From: Chloroflexota bacterium
GTDB taxonomy: Bacteria; Chloroflexota; Anaerolineae; Promineifilales; Promineifilaceae
NCBI GenBank assembly: GCA_017993775.1
Contig: JAGOMA010000002.1
Location: 171,646-235,645 of the forward strand
Reading direction: 5' to 3'
Length of the DNA: 64,000 nucleotides
The position numbers and the translations under genes were made by a program. Below the pieces are notes generated by a model that was not told where the DNA came from, searched no databases, and worked only from the letters and a program-made list of their open reading frames with translations. Below are positions 24,460 through 34,700 of this stretch, one piece after another. Position 1 is the first letter of the stretch, and each line of letters begins with the position of its first letter.

Positions 24460-25794
24460 ATGATGAAGCGATTAACGATTGGTTTATTGGTTGGTTTATT
24501 GATTGGTTTACTGGTGGCCTGTGGCGGTGGTGCAGCTGAGCCAACGGCCGTGCCACAAACAGCCACAACTCAAGAAATACCGCCCACGGCAATTGTGCCC
24601 ATGGAGGAACCCACGCTGCCCCCACCCGTCATTACAGGCGGCGCAGGCGCAGCCGAAAGTGGCGCCGAAGCTGCGCCTGCGGAACCGGCCCCCGCCGAAC
24701 CTGTTGCATTAGGGCCAACTGTGCCCTGGCCGGCCGACCGCTTTGGCTACGGCATCCAGATTCACGGCAATGCCAGTGTGGGTAATCCGGCCGATACAAT
24801 GAACGCCGTGCGCAACCAGTTGGGCCTGGATTGGGTAAAAATGCAGCTCAAATGGCCGGTCATTCATCCCAGCCCGGAAGCCGACCAATGGTTCTTTTAT
24901 GACAGCGTGATTGAAGAATCCAACAAAAATGGCCTGAACCTGATGGTGAGCATTGTGGGCGCGCCCACCTGGACCCGCGCGTTAGGCGGCGAAAACGGCC
25001 CGCCCGACGATTACAGCCTCTACACGGCCTTTCTCAACGAACTACTCACCCGCCACCCTGGCCAGATTCAGGCCATTGAGGTCTGGAATGAGCAAAATCT
25101 GGACCGTGAATGGACGACGACCAACGGCATCAGCCCGGAAGATTATGTGAACTTCTTGCGCCAGGCGTACGAGACGATCAAAGCCCAAGACCCCAACATC
25201 ATCGTGATCAGTGGCGCGTTGTCGCCCACGGGGCCTGGCGATTGGGTACGCTGGGCGGATGATTTTGAATACCTGGATCGGGCGTTGGCGGCCGGAATGC
25301 TGAACTATGCGGACTGCGTCGGCGCGCACCACAATGGCTACAACATTCCGCCGAACGTGGCCTACGACCAGACAGGAACGCTGCCCGAAGCGCAAACGGC
25401 CGTTTTCCGCGGCCCCTTCGACAATCCGCACCATTCCTGGAGCTTCAAGACAACCTTAGACACCTACGCGCAAAAAGTGCAGGCTGTTGACCCCAACAAA
25501 AAGTTATGCGTCACCGAGTTTGGCTGGGCCACCAGCGAAGGCTACGACGTTTACCCGACCGGCTTTGAATTTGCTCAGGACAACACCTTGCAAGAACAAG
25601 CCGATTACATCACCCAGGCTTTCCAGCAAATGCACGATTCCCGCGCCGTCTGGCTGGCCTTCCTGTTCAACTTCGACTTTGGCAACAAGGGCAACGGTCC
25701 CACAGACGACCCCGTTCCTTACAGCATCGTCGATACCAGCGGCATTCCGCGGCCAGCGTATTCGGCCGTTTCATCTATGGAGAAAATGCCCTAA
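24460..25794 (+). CDS. Lipoprotein, clan-A glycoside-hydrolase-like
   Basis: A 444-residue lipoprotein: signal peptide MMKRLTIGLLVGLLIGLLVAC with the lipobox LVAC, then a low-complexity Pro/Ala/Glu linker to about residue 90. The rest is a TIM-barrel glycosidase-like domain: FGYGIQIHGNASVGNP, LDWVKMQLKWPVIHP, IEVWNEQNLDREW with Glu211 as likely acid/base and CVTEFGWATSEGYD with Glu353 as likely nucleophile. It is homologous to the C-terminal domain of the previous gene and to the next gene. The signal peptide is encoded by near-repeats of GGTTTATTG. Substrate unknown; GH5/GH39-type relatives act on plant or exopolysaccharides. Confidence 0.82.
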   Translation: MMKRLTIGLLVGLLIGLLVACGGGAAEPTAVPQTATTQEIPPTAIVPMEEPTLPPPVITGGAGAAESGAEAAPAEPAPAEPVALGPTVPWPADRFGYGIQIHGNASVGNPADTMNAVRNQLGLDWVKMQLKWPVIHPSPEADQWFFYDSVIEESNKNGLNLMVSIVGAPTWTRALGGENGPPDDYSLYTAFLNELLTRHPGQIQAIEVWNEQNLDREWTTTNGISPEDYVNFLRQAYETIKAQDPNIIVISGALSPTGPGDWVRWADDFEYLDRALAAGMLNYADCVGAHHNGYNIPPNVAYDQTGTLPEAQTAVFRGPFDNPHHSWSFKTTLDTYAQKVQAVDPNKKLCVTEFGWATSEGYDVYPTGFEFAQDNTLQEQADYITQAFQQMHDSRAVWLAFLFNFDFGNKGNGPTDDPVPYSIVDTSGIPRPAYSAVSSMEKMP

Positions 25795-25795
25795 C

Positions 25796-26971
25796 GTGCA
25801 AAAACGTTTGTTAGCGTTGGTGTTGGGGATGGTATGGTTGGTGGGCTGCGGCACGGCCGTTGCCCAACCACCCGCGCCAACCCCTTCGCCATCCCCCACA
25901 CCCCTCCCCACCGCGCTCATGGGCCGCGAACCCGTCGTGCCGCTGTTCGATTCCCCGTCTTACGGCATCCACATTTCCCAATGGTGGCAGCTCGACGCCC
26001 TGGATCGTGACCTCAAATTAGCCCAAGACATGGGCTTTGGCTGGATCAAACAAAGCTTTTCCTGGCGCGACATCGAAGGCTACGGCAAAAACCAATTCGA
26101 CTGGTTCCGTCCCGACGTCATCGTCGATTCCGTTGAAAACGCGGGCCTCAAGCTCATCGTGCGCATCGATCGCCAACCCTTGTGGTCTGTTCGCTCCCTG
26201 CCCGATGAGAAAATCACCCCCAACCAGCCGCCCGTCGATTACCAGGACTTCGCCGACTTTTGCGGCATCCTGGCCACGCGCTACAAAGGACGCATCGCCG
26301 CCTATCAGGTCTGGAACGAACCCAATCTAAGCCGCGAATGGGGCAACGAGTCGCCTGATCCCGCTGCTTACACCGAACTGCTCAAAATATGTTACCAGGC
26401 CATCAAAGCCGCCGACCCCGAGGCCATCGTCATTTCGGCCGGGCTAGCGCCAACCGGCACGCAGCCGCCGGCCGCCATGCCCGACACCGATTTTCTGCAA
26501 GGCATGTACAACGCCGGCGCAAGCAATTATTTCGACGTTCTTGGCCTCCATGCGCCCGGCTTCAAAGCGCCACCGGAAATGTCTGCCGCTGAAGTAGCCG
26601 CCAGTTACGAATACGGGCAAGGGCGCTGGTTTGCCTTCCGCCACGTCGAAGATATGCGCGCCATCATGGTGGCTAATGGTGATGGGGCCAAGCAGGTGGC
26701 CATCATGGAAATGGGCTGGATTCTAAACCAGGATTTGCACCCCGACTACACCTGGCACGGCGTAACGGAAGCGGAACAGGCCGACTATTTGGTGCGCGCT
26801 TACCAATACGCCCAAGAAAATTGGCGCCCCTGGATTGGCCTGATGACCACCATTTACATGGCCGACGCCACCTGGACGGCCGAAGCCAATGAACAATGGT
26901 GGTGGTCGATTGTCTTGCCGGATGGCACGCCGCGCCTGGCTTTTGCAGCGCTGAAAGCGATGCCCAAATAA
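25796..26971 (+). CDS. Lipoprotein, clan-A glycoside-hydrolase-like, second lipoprotein copy
   Basis: A 391-residue lipoprotein. The GTG start lies one base after the previous stop, giving MQKRLLALVLGMVWLVGC with lipobox LVGC and then a Pro/Thr linker (PPAPTPSPSPTPLPTA). The barrel domain repeats the pattern of its neighbours: YGIHISQWWQLDALDRDL, FGWIKQSFSWRDIEGYG, YQVWNEPNLSREW with Glu175 and IMEMGWILNQDLHPDY with Glu305. The near-zero spacing implies one transcript with the preceding gene. A longer frame upstream overlaps that gene and lacks a ribosome site. Confidence 0.82.
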   Translation: MQKRLLALVLGMVWLVGCGTAVAQPPAPTPSPSPTPLPTALMGREPVVPLFDSPSYGIHISQWWQLDALDRDLKLAQDMGFGWIKQSFSWRDIEGYGKNQFDWFRPDVIVDSVENAGLKLIVRIDRQPLWSVRSLPDEKITPNQPPVDYQDFADFCGILATRYKGRIAAYQVWNEPNLSREWGNESPDPAAYTELLKICYQAIKAADPEAIVISAGLAPTGTQPPAAMPDTDFLQGMYNAGASNYFDVLGLHAPGFKAPPEMSAAEVAASYEYGQGRWFAFRHVEDMRAIMVANGDGAKQVAIMEMGWILNQDLHPDYTWHGVTEAEQADYLVRAYQYAQENWRPWIGLMTTIYMADATWTAEANEQWWWSIVLPDGTPRLAFAALKAMPK

Positions 26972-26972
26972 C

Positions 26973-27011
26973 ATGATGCGTGATGCGTCATTCGTACGCA
27001 TCACGCATCAT
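26973..27011. repeat. Perfect inverted repeat made of heptamers (GATGCGT)
   Basis: Arms ATGATGCGTGATGCGT and ACGCATCACGCATCAT (16 bp each, 7-nt loop), each containing two GATGCGT units. It starts two bases after the glycosidase stop codon and has no T run. Confidence 0.8.
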
Positions 27012-27033
27012 GCCGCACCCCCCAAAGGTTCTT

Positions 27034-27528
27034 ATGCTCTGGATTCTTGCCATTTCCTATTGGATTCATTTGTTGGCGACCGTTGTGTGGCTGGGCGGGA
27101 TGGCGCTGATGGCGTTGGTGGCCTGGCCTGCTTTGCGCCAGGGTACGCTGGCCGAAAATCAGTGGTTTGCCCTGCAAAAGCGTTTTACGCCCTGGGCCAA
27201 TATCAGCCTCGTGCTGCTGCTGATTACCGGCTTTATCCAGATGACCAACGACCCCAATTACAATGGGTTTCTAGCGATTGACAGCCTGTGGGCCTGGGCA
27301 ATTTTGCTTAAACACGTTGCGTTTGTCGGCTTGGTGGCCCTGACGGCCTATGTGCAGTTTTCTTTGTATCCGGCGATGGCACGGCTGGCGCTGGCAGCGG
27401 ACAAACGGCCGCAGCTAACCGCCGACGAGCGCGCGAAGCTCAGCCGGAAGGAAGGCCAATTTTTACGCCTGAACCTGGCCTGCGCGGCCCTGATTTTGTT
27501 GTTTACGGCCGTGGCCACGGCCGTTTAA
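27034..27528 (+). CDS. CopD-domain membrane protein
   Basis: A 164-residue integral membrane protein with four helices. It matches the CopD/PcoD-like family: WIHLLATVVWLGGMALMAL at the start, ANISLVLLLITGFIQM in the second helix, LLKHVAFVGLVALTAYVQF in the third, and a late helix LACAALILLFTAVATAV. The His residues in helices 1 and 3 could bind haem or copper. Members are linked to copper uptake or resistance, but many are uncharacterised. ATG at 27034 follows AAAGG; a start further upstream would translate the inverted repeat. Confidence 0.8.
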   Translation: MLWILAISYWIHLLATVVWLGGMALMALVAWPALRQGTLAENQWFALQKRFTPWANISLVLLLITGFIQMTNDPNYNGFLAIDSLWAWAILLKHVAFVGLVALTAYVQFSLYPAMARLALAADKRPQLTADERAKLSRKEGQFLRLNLACAALILLFTAVATAV

Positions 27529-27670
27529 CCCTCCACCGCATGTAAGCCATCCTGTAAGTGATTTCTACTAGATTGTAAGAGAGAAGCGCATTCACCTGGT
27601 CTATCGCCGGACAGACCGGGCGCAATCCATATCTATCACCCGCTTCTGGCATATATCTTGGAGAAATCAG

Positions 27671-28378
27671 GTGCAGATATCCACATTAAACAACCATGTG
27701 CCCACCGAAACGCCAGCAAACCATTCCGCCCACCAGCAGCAGATTGGCACAATCGCTATCCGGTTCCCGCCCCAGCGGGGGACGCGGCTGATAAAGATGC
27801 TGCTAGATTATGTGATCGCGCTGCCCAGTTTGATAGTGATGACCCCCTTACTCTTGCTCCTGGCGCTGCTGATAAAACTGGATTCCCCCGGCCCGATTTT
27901 CCACCGACGAGAGATGCTGGGGCAAAACGGCCGTCTCTTCCCCGCCCTTAAATTCCGCACCATGACCATCAACGGCCACGACATTCTGGCCCAGCACCCC
28001 CATCTGCAAGCCGAACTGGCGCAAAACTTCAAGCTGAAAAACGATCCGCGCGTCACCCGCCTGGGGCGGCTGCTGCGCAAGTACAGCCTGGACGAACTGC
28101 CACAGTTGTTCAACGTTCTGGCCGGCGATATGTCTCTCATCGGCCCGCGCTTTGTCACCCCGGAAGAAATCGCCCGTTACGGCGCTTACGGGGCGCGGCT
28201 GCTCACCGTGCCGCCCGGACTCACCGGCCTATGGCAAGTCAGCGGCCGCTCCGACACTTCTTACGAGGAACGCATTCGCCTGGACATGATCTACATCCAA
28301 AACTGGTCGTTGTGGCTGGACCTGAAAATTTTGCTGCGCACGCCCTGGGTGGTGGTGCGGGGCAAAGGCGCTTACTAA
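27671..28378 (+). CDS. Polyprenyl-phosphate sugar-phosphotransferase (bacterial sugar transferase)
   Basis: A 235-residue membrane-associated initiating transferase of exopolysaccharide synthesis. It has one membrane segment ([20 protein letters not shown]), the family blocks [59 protein letters not shown] and [14 protein letters not shown], and the end [19 protein letters not shown]. It would transfer a sugar-1-phosphate to undecaprenyl phosphate. The GTG start follows TTGGAGAAATCAG. No glycosyltransferase cluster is adjacent, and rtcA follows after eight bases, an odd partner. Confidence 0.92.
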   Translation: MQISTLNNHVPTETPANHSAHQQQIGTIAIRFPPQRGTRLIKMLLDYVIALPSLIVMTPLLLLLALLIKLDSPGPIFHRREMLGQNGRLFPALKFRTMTINGHDILAQHPHLQAELAQNFKLKNDPRVTRLGRLLRKYSLDELPQLFNVLAGDMSLIGPRFVTPEEIARYGAYGARLLTVPPGLTGLWQVSGRSDTSYEERIRLDMIYIQNWSLWLDLKILLRTPWVVVRGKGAY

Positions 28379-28386
28379 CCCGTTTG

Positions 28387-29445
28387 ATGTTACGCATTGA
28401 TGGCAGCCAGGGGGAAGGTGGCGGGCAGGTGCTGCGAACTTGCCTCAGCCTATCCGCACTGACAGGACGGCCGTTTCACCTGTTCAACATTCGCGCCAAC
28501 CGCAGCAAACCCGGCCTGCGCCCCCAACACCTGACGGCCGTGCGCGCCGCCGCCGCCATCTGCCAGGCCCACGTAGCCGGCGACTTTCTCAACGCCAACA
28601 CCCTCGAATTTCATCCCCAGGCCGCACCGCAGAGCGGCAGCTACACCTTCGACGTGACCCAGGCCGCCCAAGGCGGCTCCGCCGGTTCCGTGACGCTAAT
28701 CTTCCAGACCGTTTTCTGGCCGCTGCTGTTCGCCGCTGAAGCCAGCCAACTGACGCTGCGCGGCGGAACCCATGTCCCTTTCAGTCCACCCTTCCACTAC
28801 CTCGCCGAAGTGTTCGGTCCGGCCGTGGCAAAGCTAGACGCATCGTTTAACGCCAATCTGACCGCCTGGGGCTGGTATCCGGCGGGCGGCGGGGAGATGA
28901 CGGCCGTTATCCATCCCCTGCGCCAGATCACCGCCGCCAACCTCAGCCGCGCCGCGCTGCCCCGGCCACCCATTCGCGGACTGGCCGCCGCCACCAATCT
29001 GCCAGCCGACATTCCCCAACGCATGGCCCGCCGCGCCGACAATTTGCTGCGGCAGGCAAAACTGGCCGGACAGGTAACGGCCGTGCGCGAACGCGGCCCC
29101 GCCCCCGGCGCCGGGTTGATCCTCTGGCTGCCGCAGGCCGGGTTCACCAGTCTGGGGCGAAAAGGACTGCCCGCCGACAAGGTGGCGGAAACGGCCGTTG
29201 CCGAATGTCGCGCTTTTGTGGACAATGGGGCCGACGTTGACAAACGATTGGCGGATCAACTGCTGCTGCCCCTGGCTTTGGCCCACGGAACTACCCAATT
29301 CACCACCGATTGCCTCACGCAGCATACCCTGACCAACGCCGCCTTGCTGCGCGATTGGCTAGATGTGCCCATCACGATTGATGGGAACCTCCAGCAGCCC
29401 GGCGCCATTACAGTGAACGGCATCGGTTACACTCCCGCTCACTAA
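28387..29445 (+). CDS. rtcA: RNA 3'-terminal phosphate cyclase
   Basis: A 352-residue enzyme that converts RNA 3'-phosphates to 2',3'-cyclic phosphates with ATP. It begins with the family signature MLRIDGSQGEGGGQVLRTCL and has IRANRSKPGLRPQHLTAV, RGGTHVPFSPPFHYLAEVF, GWYPAGGGEMTAVIHPL and the late LPLALAHGTTQFTTDCLTQH, which includes the catalytic His region. The ATG at 28387 is eight bases after the sugar transferase stop. RNase Z follows 25 bases later, so two RNA-processing enzymes are adjacent. There is no rtcB or rtcR here. Confidence 0.93.
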   Translation: MLRIDGSQGEGGGQVLRTCLSLSALTGRPFHLFNIRANRSKPGLRPQHLTAVRAAAAICQAHVAGDFLNANTLEFHPQAAPQSGSYTFDVTQAAQGGSAGSVTLIFQTVFWPLLFAAEASQLTLRGGTHVPFSPPFHYLAEVFGPAVAKLDASFNANLTAWGWYPAGGGEMTAVIHPLRQITAANLSRAALPRPPIRGLAAATNLPADIPQRMARRADNLLRQAKLAGQVTAVRERGPAPGAGLILWLPQAGFTSLGRKGLPADKVAETAVAECRAFVDNGADVDKRLADQLLLPLALAHGTTQFTTDCLTQHTLTNAALLRDWLDVPITIDGNLQQPGAITVNGIGYTPAH

Positions 29446-29470
29446 ACCCTGACCATCACAGACGACAACC

Positions 29471-30433
29471 ATGTTTGAACTTATCTTCCTCGGCACCTCA
29501 TCTTCTGCCCCATCTGTCCAGCGCGGCCTATCCGGGCACATTATAATGCATCGCCAATACCGCTTTTTGCTCGACTGCGGCGAAGGCACGCAGCGACAAA
29601 TTTTACACAGCGGCCTGGGCTTTAAGCGGCTGAACAAGGTGCTGCTCACCCACAGTCACCTCGACCATATTCTCGGTTTGGGCGGATTGATCTCGACGCT
29701 CGCCCGCTGGGAAAATCTGGAAAACATCGACATTTACGGCGGGCGCGCCACTCTGAAACGCGTCTCCGACTTGCTGTTTAAGGTAGTGTTTCCCGGCGGA
29801 CATGCGCCCCTGGACATTAATCTGATACCGCTGGAACCCGGCGTGATTATGGAAGACGACAAATTTATCTTATCGGCTTTTCCGGTGAGCCACCGGGGGC
29901 CAGATTGTTTTGGCTTTGTGTTTGAGGAGAAAGAGCGACGGCCGTTTCTCGATGAACAGGCGGCGGCTTTAGGCGTGCCTGTGGGGCCGGAGCGTGGCCG
30001 ACTGGTGCGCGGCCAAACCATCACCCTGAGCGACGGCCGTACCATCCACCCCGATGACGTCCTCGGCGAAGCCATTCCCGGCGTAAAATACATCCACACC
30101 GGCGACGTGGGCCGCACCGACACGCTCCTCGAAATCTGCCGCAATGCCGACACCCTGGTTATCGAATCCACCTACGTGGAAGAGGAAGCAGAGATGGCGC
30201 AGCAGTTTGGCCACATGACTGCCGCGCGCGCGGCCACGCTGGCGCGCAACGCAGGAGTAAAAAGCCTGATCCTCACCCACCTGTCGCGCCGCTATTTCGA
30301 GCGGGACGTGCGCCGCGAAGCCCAGGCTATTTTCCCAAACACGGCCGTTGCCCGCGATTTCGATCATTTCCAGATCACCCGTGATGGCGCGCGCCGCCTG
30401 CCCAAGACCAGCAGCCCAGAAAAGGAACCATAA
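29471..30433 (+). CDS. rnz: Ribonuclease Z
   Basis: A 320-residue metallo-beta-lactamase-fold nuclease for tRNA 3'-end maturation. The RNase Z signature FLGTSSSAPSVQRGLSGH and the zinc motif THSHLDHILGLGG are intact. Other metal ligands are in SHRGPDCFGFV, YIHTGDVGRTDTLLE and ILTHLSRRY. The tRNA genes at 14529-15013 do not encode CCA, so an RNase Z is needed, in line with this gene. It is followed two bases after its stop by an FAD oxidoreductase. Confidence 0.93.
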   Translation: MFELIFLGTSSSAPSVQRGLSGHIIMHRQYRFLLDCGEGTQRQILHSGLGFKRLNKVLLTHSHLDHILGLGGLISTLARWENLENIDIYGGRATLKRVSDLLFKVVFPGGHAPLDINLIPLEPGVIMEDDKFILSAFPVSHRGPDCFGFVFEEKERRPFLDEQAAALGVPVGPERGRLVRGQTITLSDGRTIHPDDVLGEAIPGVKYIHTGDVGRTDTLLEICRNADTLVIESTYVEEEAEMAQQFGHMTAARAATLARNAGVKSLILTHLSRRYFERDVRREAQAIFPNTAVARDFDHFQITRDGARRLPKTSSPEKEP

Positions 30434-30435
30434 GC

Positions 30436-31788
30436 ATGGAAAACAAGGCCGACGTTGTCATTTGCGGCGCAGGCATTGCCGGCGTGGCCACAGCCTACCA
30501 TCTGGTCGTCCACCATGATCTGCGGAATGTAGTTCTGGTGGATGAACGCCCGCCGCTTACCCTGACCAGCGACAAATCCACCGAATGTTATCGCAACTGG
30601 TGGCCCAGCCAGGCCATGACCGGCCTCATGAATCGCAGCATCGACTGGCTAGAGCAGCTGGCCGATGAGAGCGACAATTACTTTCATTTGAACCGGCGCG
30701 GCTACGTTTACCTGACGGCTAATCCGGCAACGGCCGTTTCCTGGCAGCAGTCCGCCACCGCCCCATTACGCATCCACGAAGGTCAGTCGCCCACATATCA
30801 GCCGGCGCCGGCGCATGGCTACCGGGAGCAGCCCACCGGCGCAGACCTGCTGTTGGGCAGCGAGTTAATTCGCGCTCATTTTCCATTCGTCAGCGAGACG
30901 GCCGTGGCGGCGCTGCATGTGCGCCGCGCCGGGTGGCTGAGCGCGCAGCAGTTGGGCATGTATTTGTGGCAGCAGGCCAGAGAAAAGGGAGCCAGGTTGG
31001 TAAACGGCCGTCTCACCGACATACACGTGGCCAATGGACAGATACAAGGCGTTACTGTCAGCAGCGATGGCCGGACAGCCGCCATCAACACCGGGCGCTT
31101 TGTCAACGCCGCCGGCCCATTTTTGCCAGAAGTTAGCGCGATGATGGGCGTCGACCTGTCCATCACCAACGAACAGCATGGCAAAATCGCCATCGAAGAC
31201 CCCCTCGGTATCATTCCCCGCGACGCGCCCTTGATGATCTGGAATGATCCGGTGCGCCTGCCCTGGACAGAGGAAGAGCAAGAATATCTGGCCGAACAAG
31301 AGGCGACCCGCTGGCTGCTGGAAGAATTTCCGGCCGGGGCGCATTTCCGGCCAGAAGGCGGCCCGGGCAGCCAGACATTGCTGTTTTTATGGCCTTACCA
31401 CACCGTCCAGCAAAACCCGCCTCGCTGGCCGCTGCACTTCGAGCCGGAATTTGCCGACATTTTACTGCGCGGAATGGCGCGGCTGGCCCCTGGCCTGGCG
31501 GCCTATTTTGAGCGGATGAGCAAACCCCTGATCGACGGCGGCTATTACACGCGCACGGCGGAAAACTGGCCGCTCATCGGCCCGCTGCCGGTGGATGGCG
31601 CGTTTGTGGTGGGCGCGCTGTCCGGTTATGGGTTGATGGCCGCTCCGGCGGCCGGAGAACTGGCCGCCGCCCAGATCATGGGCGCGCCATTGCCAGATTA
31701 CGCTTCGGCTTTTTTGCCGGCGCGTTTAGCCGATCCGGCTTACTGGCAGCGGGTGAAGGCGGGCAATTTTGAGGACGGGCAGTTGTAG
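30436..31788 (+). CDS. FAD-dependent oxidoreductase (DAO family)
   Basis: A 450-residue flavoprotein of the D-amino-acid oxidase/sarcosine oxidase superfamily. The N-terminal Rossmann motif VVICGAGIAGVATAYHL and the acidic strand end NVVLVDERPP bind FAD. The later FVNAAGPFLPEVSAMMGVDL and NWPLIGPLPVDGAFVVGALSGYG are typical. It has no signal peptide. The ATG lies two bases after the RNase Z stop, so it is probably co-transcribed. Substrate (an amine or amino acid) cannot be assigned. Confidence 0.88.
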   Translation: MENKADVVICGAGIAGVATAYHLVVHHDLRNVVLVDERPPLTLTSDKSTECYRNWWPSQAMTGLMNRSIDWLEQLADESDNYFHLNRRGYVYLTANPATAVSWQQSATAPLRIHEGQSPTYQPAPAHGYREQPTGADLLLGSELIRAHFPFVSETAVAALHVRRAGWLSAQQLGMYLWQQAREKGARLVNGRLTDIHVANGQIQGVTVSSDGRTAAINTGRFVNAAGPFLPEVSAMMGVDLSITNEQHGKIAIEDPLGIIPRDAPLMIWNDPVRLPWTEEEQEYLAEQEATRWLLEEFPAGAHFRPEGGPGSQTLLFLWPYHTVQQNPPRWPLHFEPEFADILLRGMARLAPGLAAYFERMSKPLIDGGYYTRTAENWPLIGPLPVDGAFVVGALSGYGLMAAPAAGELAAAQIMGAPLPDYASAFLPARLADPAYWQRVKAGNFEDGQL

Positions 31789-31796
31789 ACGGCCGT

Positions 31797-34700
31797 TTAC
31801 CCCAAATATTTTTCTGTAATTTCCAGCAGGTCTTCGGCGCTGTACGGTTTTTGTAAGAAGGCCGTCACGTCTAAATCAGCGTGGCGTTCGCTGATTTCTG
31901 ACTGGCTGTAACCGGAAGAGAGAATAATTTTGACGTGCGGATTGATCTGCCGCAAGGCGATGCACGTTTCTTCGCCGTTTAGACCGGGCATGGATAAATC
32001 CAGCAAAACGAGTTGAATTTTATCCTGATGCGCCTGAAAAGCCTGAAGCCCCGCCTGCCCATCTCCGGCTTGAATCACCTGGATGTTTCGTAAGCCCAAA
32101 ATATCCGCAACTGCTTCGCGCACCATTGTTTCATCGTCGATAACCAGGACGAAGGCTTGCAAAGGGGCCGTGGGGATTTTGTGTTGGGCGGGGATGGGAA
32201 CGGCCGTTGCCTGCGCCGCCGGAAAAAACAAACGAAACGTCGTGCCACGACCGGGTTCGCTGCTTACTTGCAGGCCGCCTTTGTGCCCGCGCACAATCCC
32301 CAACACCGCGGCCAAGCCTAACCCCCGGCCGGTGAATTTCGTCGAAAAGAAGGGATCAAATATCTTGGCCTGCGTTTCGGCCGTCATGCCGGGGCCGTTA
32401 TCTTCAACTTCCAGGCATACATAAAAGCCCGATTGCAGCGGCGAATCGCCGTAAAACGTCATGCCCTGGGTTCGTGGATTGATGGTCTGGCTGCTGGTGT
32501 GCAGGCGCACAACGCCGGCCCGATCGCCAATTGCTTCCACCGCGTTGATTATCAGATTCATCACCACTTGTTGGATTTGCCCCAGATCGCCTTCGATGGT
32601 CGGCAGCGGTTCGCTAAATTCTTGCTGCAGCGAAATGTGTTTGGGGATGGCGATTTGGAAGAGGTGTAAATTGTCTTGGAGAAGCACATTGAGGTTAATG
32701 GTGTGTTTTTCGAATTGGCCGCGACCAGAGTAAGCCAGCAGTTGGCGGGTAAGGTGGGCAGCGTGTTCGGCGGCTTTGACCGATTTTTCGATGTGCGAAC
32801 GGGCGCTGTGTTCCGGCGATAATTTGGCCAGGGCCAGGGTAGATTGCCCCAGCATGGCCACGAGCAGATTGTTGAAATCGTGGGCGATGCCGCCGGCCAG
32901 GATACCCAGGCTTTCGGTTTTTTGGGTCTGGCGCAGGGTTTCTTCGGCTTGTTTACGCTCGGTAATATCGCGGACAATGCTCAGTGTGAGCGGGGAACTG
33001 CCTGTTTGGATGGTGGAATTGGTGATTTCGACGGGGATGAGACGGCCGTTGCGGTGCCGATATAGTTGTTCAAACGGCGCTCCTTCTTCATTCGGTTCTT
33101 CATCTGGCGGCGTTGCCCCGCCCTCATCGGCCAACAAAGCCCCGTGTTTCATTTGCAGCAGAACGTCTCGTTCGTAACCAAACAAGTCGCAAGCTCGCTG
33201 GTTGGCATCGACAATATCGCCAACGGCCGTCACCAAAAAAATAGCGTCGTGGGCTTTTTGGAATAGGGTGCGGTAGCGCGCTTCACTTTCCCGCAAGGCG
33301 CCTTCCGTCTGCCGGTGCGTCGTCACGTCCTCGCCAATGGCTAAAATGCCCCAGGGTGTACGGTATACCCACGAGCGCAAATGCGTGTTTTGGACAATAC
33401 CTTCCACCATTTCGTCTTCCCCGTTGGCTAAAACGTGCAAATAAACGGCAAAAGATCGAGAGCGCGTGAAACTGGGGAATAATTCTGGTAATTTCGCCCC
33501 TTCTAACGATTCAATCGGCAGTCCGACCAACTCGCTGTAGGCGGTGTTGCAAAAAAGAATGTCCAGTTCCTCGGTGAGGGCCAGGATGGGGGCGCGAATG
33601 CTGTTAAGTAAAATCAGATGCTTGATTTCGCTGTCGCGCAGGGCTATCACAGATTTTTGACTTTCGGTTACATCTTCCAAGATCGCCACAATAAACAAAA
33701 TTTCGCCGAGATCATCTTTGATGGGATAGAGGAAAATCTTTAGCCATATCGGCGGGAAATCTGCGGGGCGATTTTTACCGCCTACCGCTTTATATCTGAA
33801 GGCTGGCATGGAGATGGATCGCCCGGAAAATCCTTCTAGCACAAGGTCTAGCAAACCGCTGGCCGCCAACTGTTTGTCTTTAAAGACATTGTATTGGGTC
33901 AGGATAAATTCGGTGTCGTGGGGGTCGATAGGCCAGATCTGGGAAAAAGCCGGGTTGACGAGAACAATAGAGCCATCCAGCCGAAAAACGGCCGTACTCA
34001 ACGGCGACTGCTCGATCATGGTACGGTAACGCGCTTCGCTGGCGCGAACGGCCGTTTCCGCCTTTTCCCGCTCAACCGCTTCGGCCATTAACGCGGCCGT
34101 CACCTGCGTCAATTCCCCCGTGCGCACCGCCAGGACCAAAGAAACCAGCGACAAACTGTTTATGAATGACCAGAGGAGAATCGCCGCCTGTTCGCTAGAC
34201 AACGTGACAAAAATTCCCAATCCCTTGCTGGAACCAACCACGGCAAGCACCGAAGTGAGTACAATAATCGCCGCCGATCCCCGAACGCGAAACCGAATAC
34301 CGGCCCACAAACTAAGCGGGAACAGGGCATTTACCAGAAAAAAGGAGAACCAGCCATAATTGCCAAAACTGGGAAAAAAGACAAGGACACAAACCAACAC
34401 CGACAGACTGACCAAAAGAATAAATTCTACCAATCGCCAGCCGCGCCAGGGGAAAGATCGATCCGCACCCCAGGTTAACAGCGCCGGGGCAATGACCAAC
34501 ACACCCAGCGCATCGCCCAGCCACCACGTCACCAAAGCGACAGGCCAGCTGCTCCAGACGATAACGCCGCTGGCTGCCATGAGCAGGCTGCCGATGCCGG
34601 CGCTGATGGCCGCGGACAGGAAAGCGGAAATGAGAAGAGCGAAAACATCTGCCAGGCGGCCGATTTGGGGATTAAAGTGGAGTTTGCGCAGCAAGAAGAC

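Noticed and set aside
25487..25795. Upstream extension of the third glycosidase-like protein
   Set aside because: It overlaps the previous gene in another frame and would hide the lipoprotein signal that starts at the GTG at 25796.
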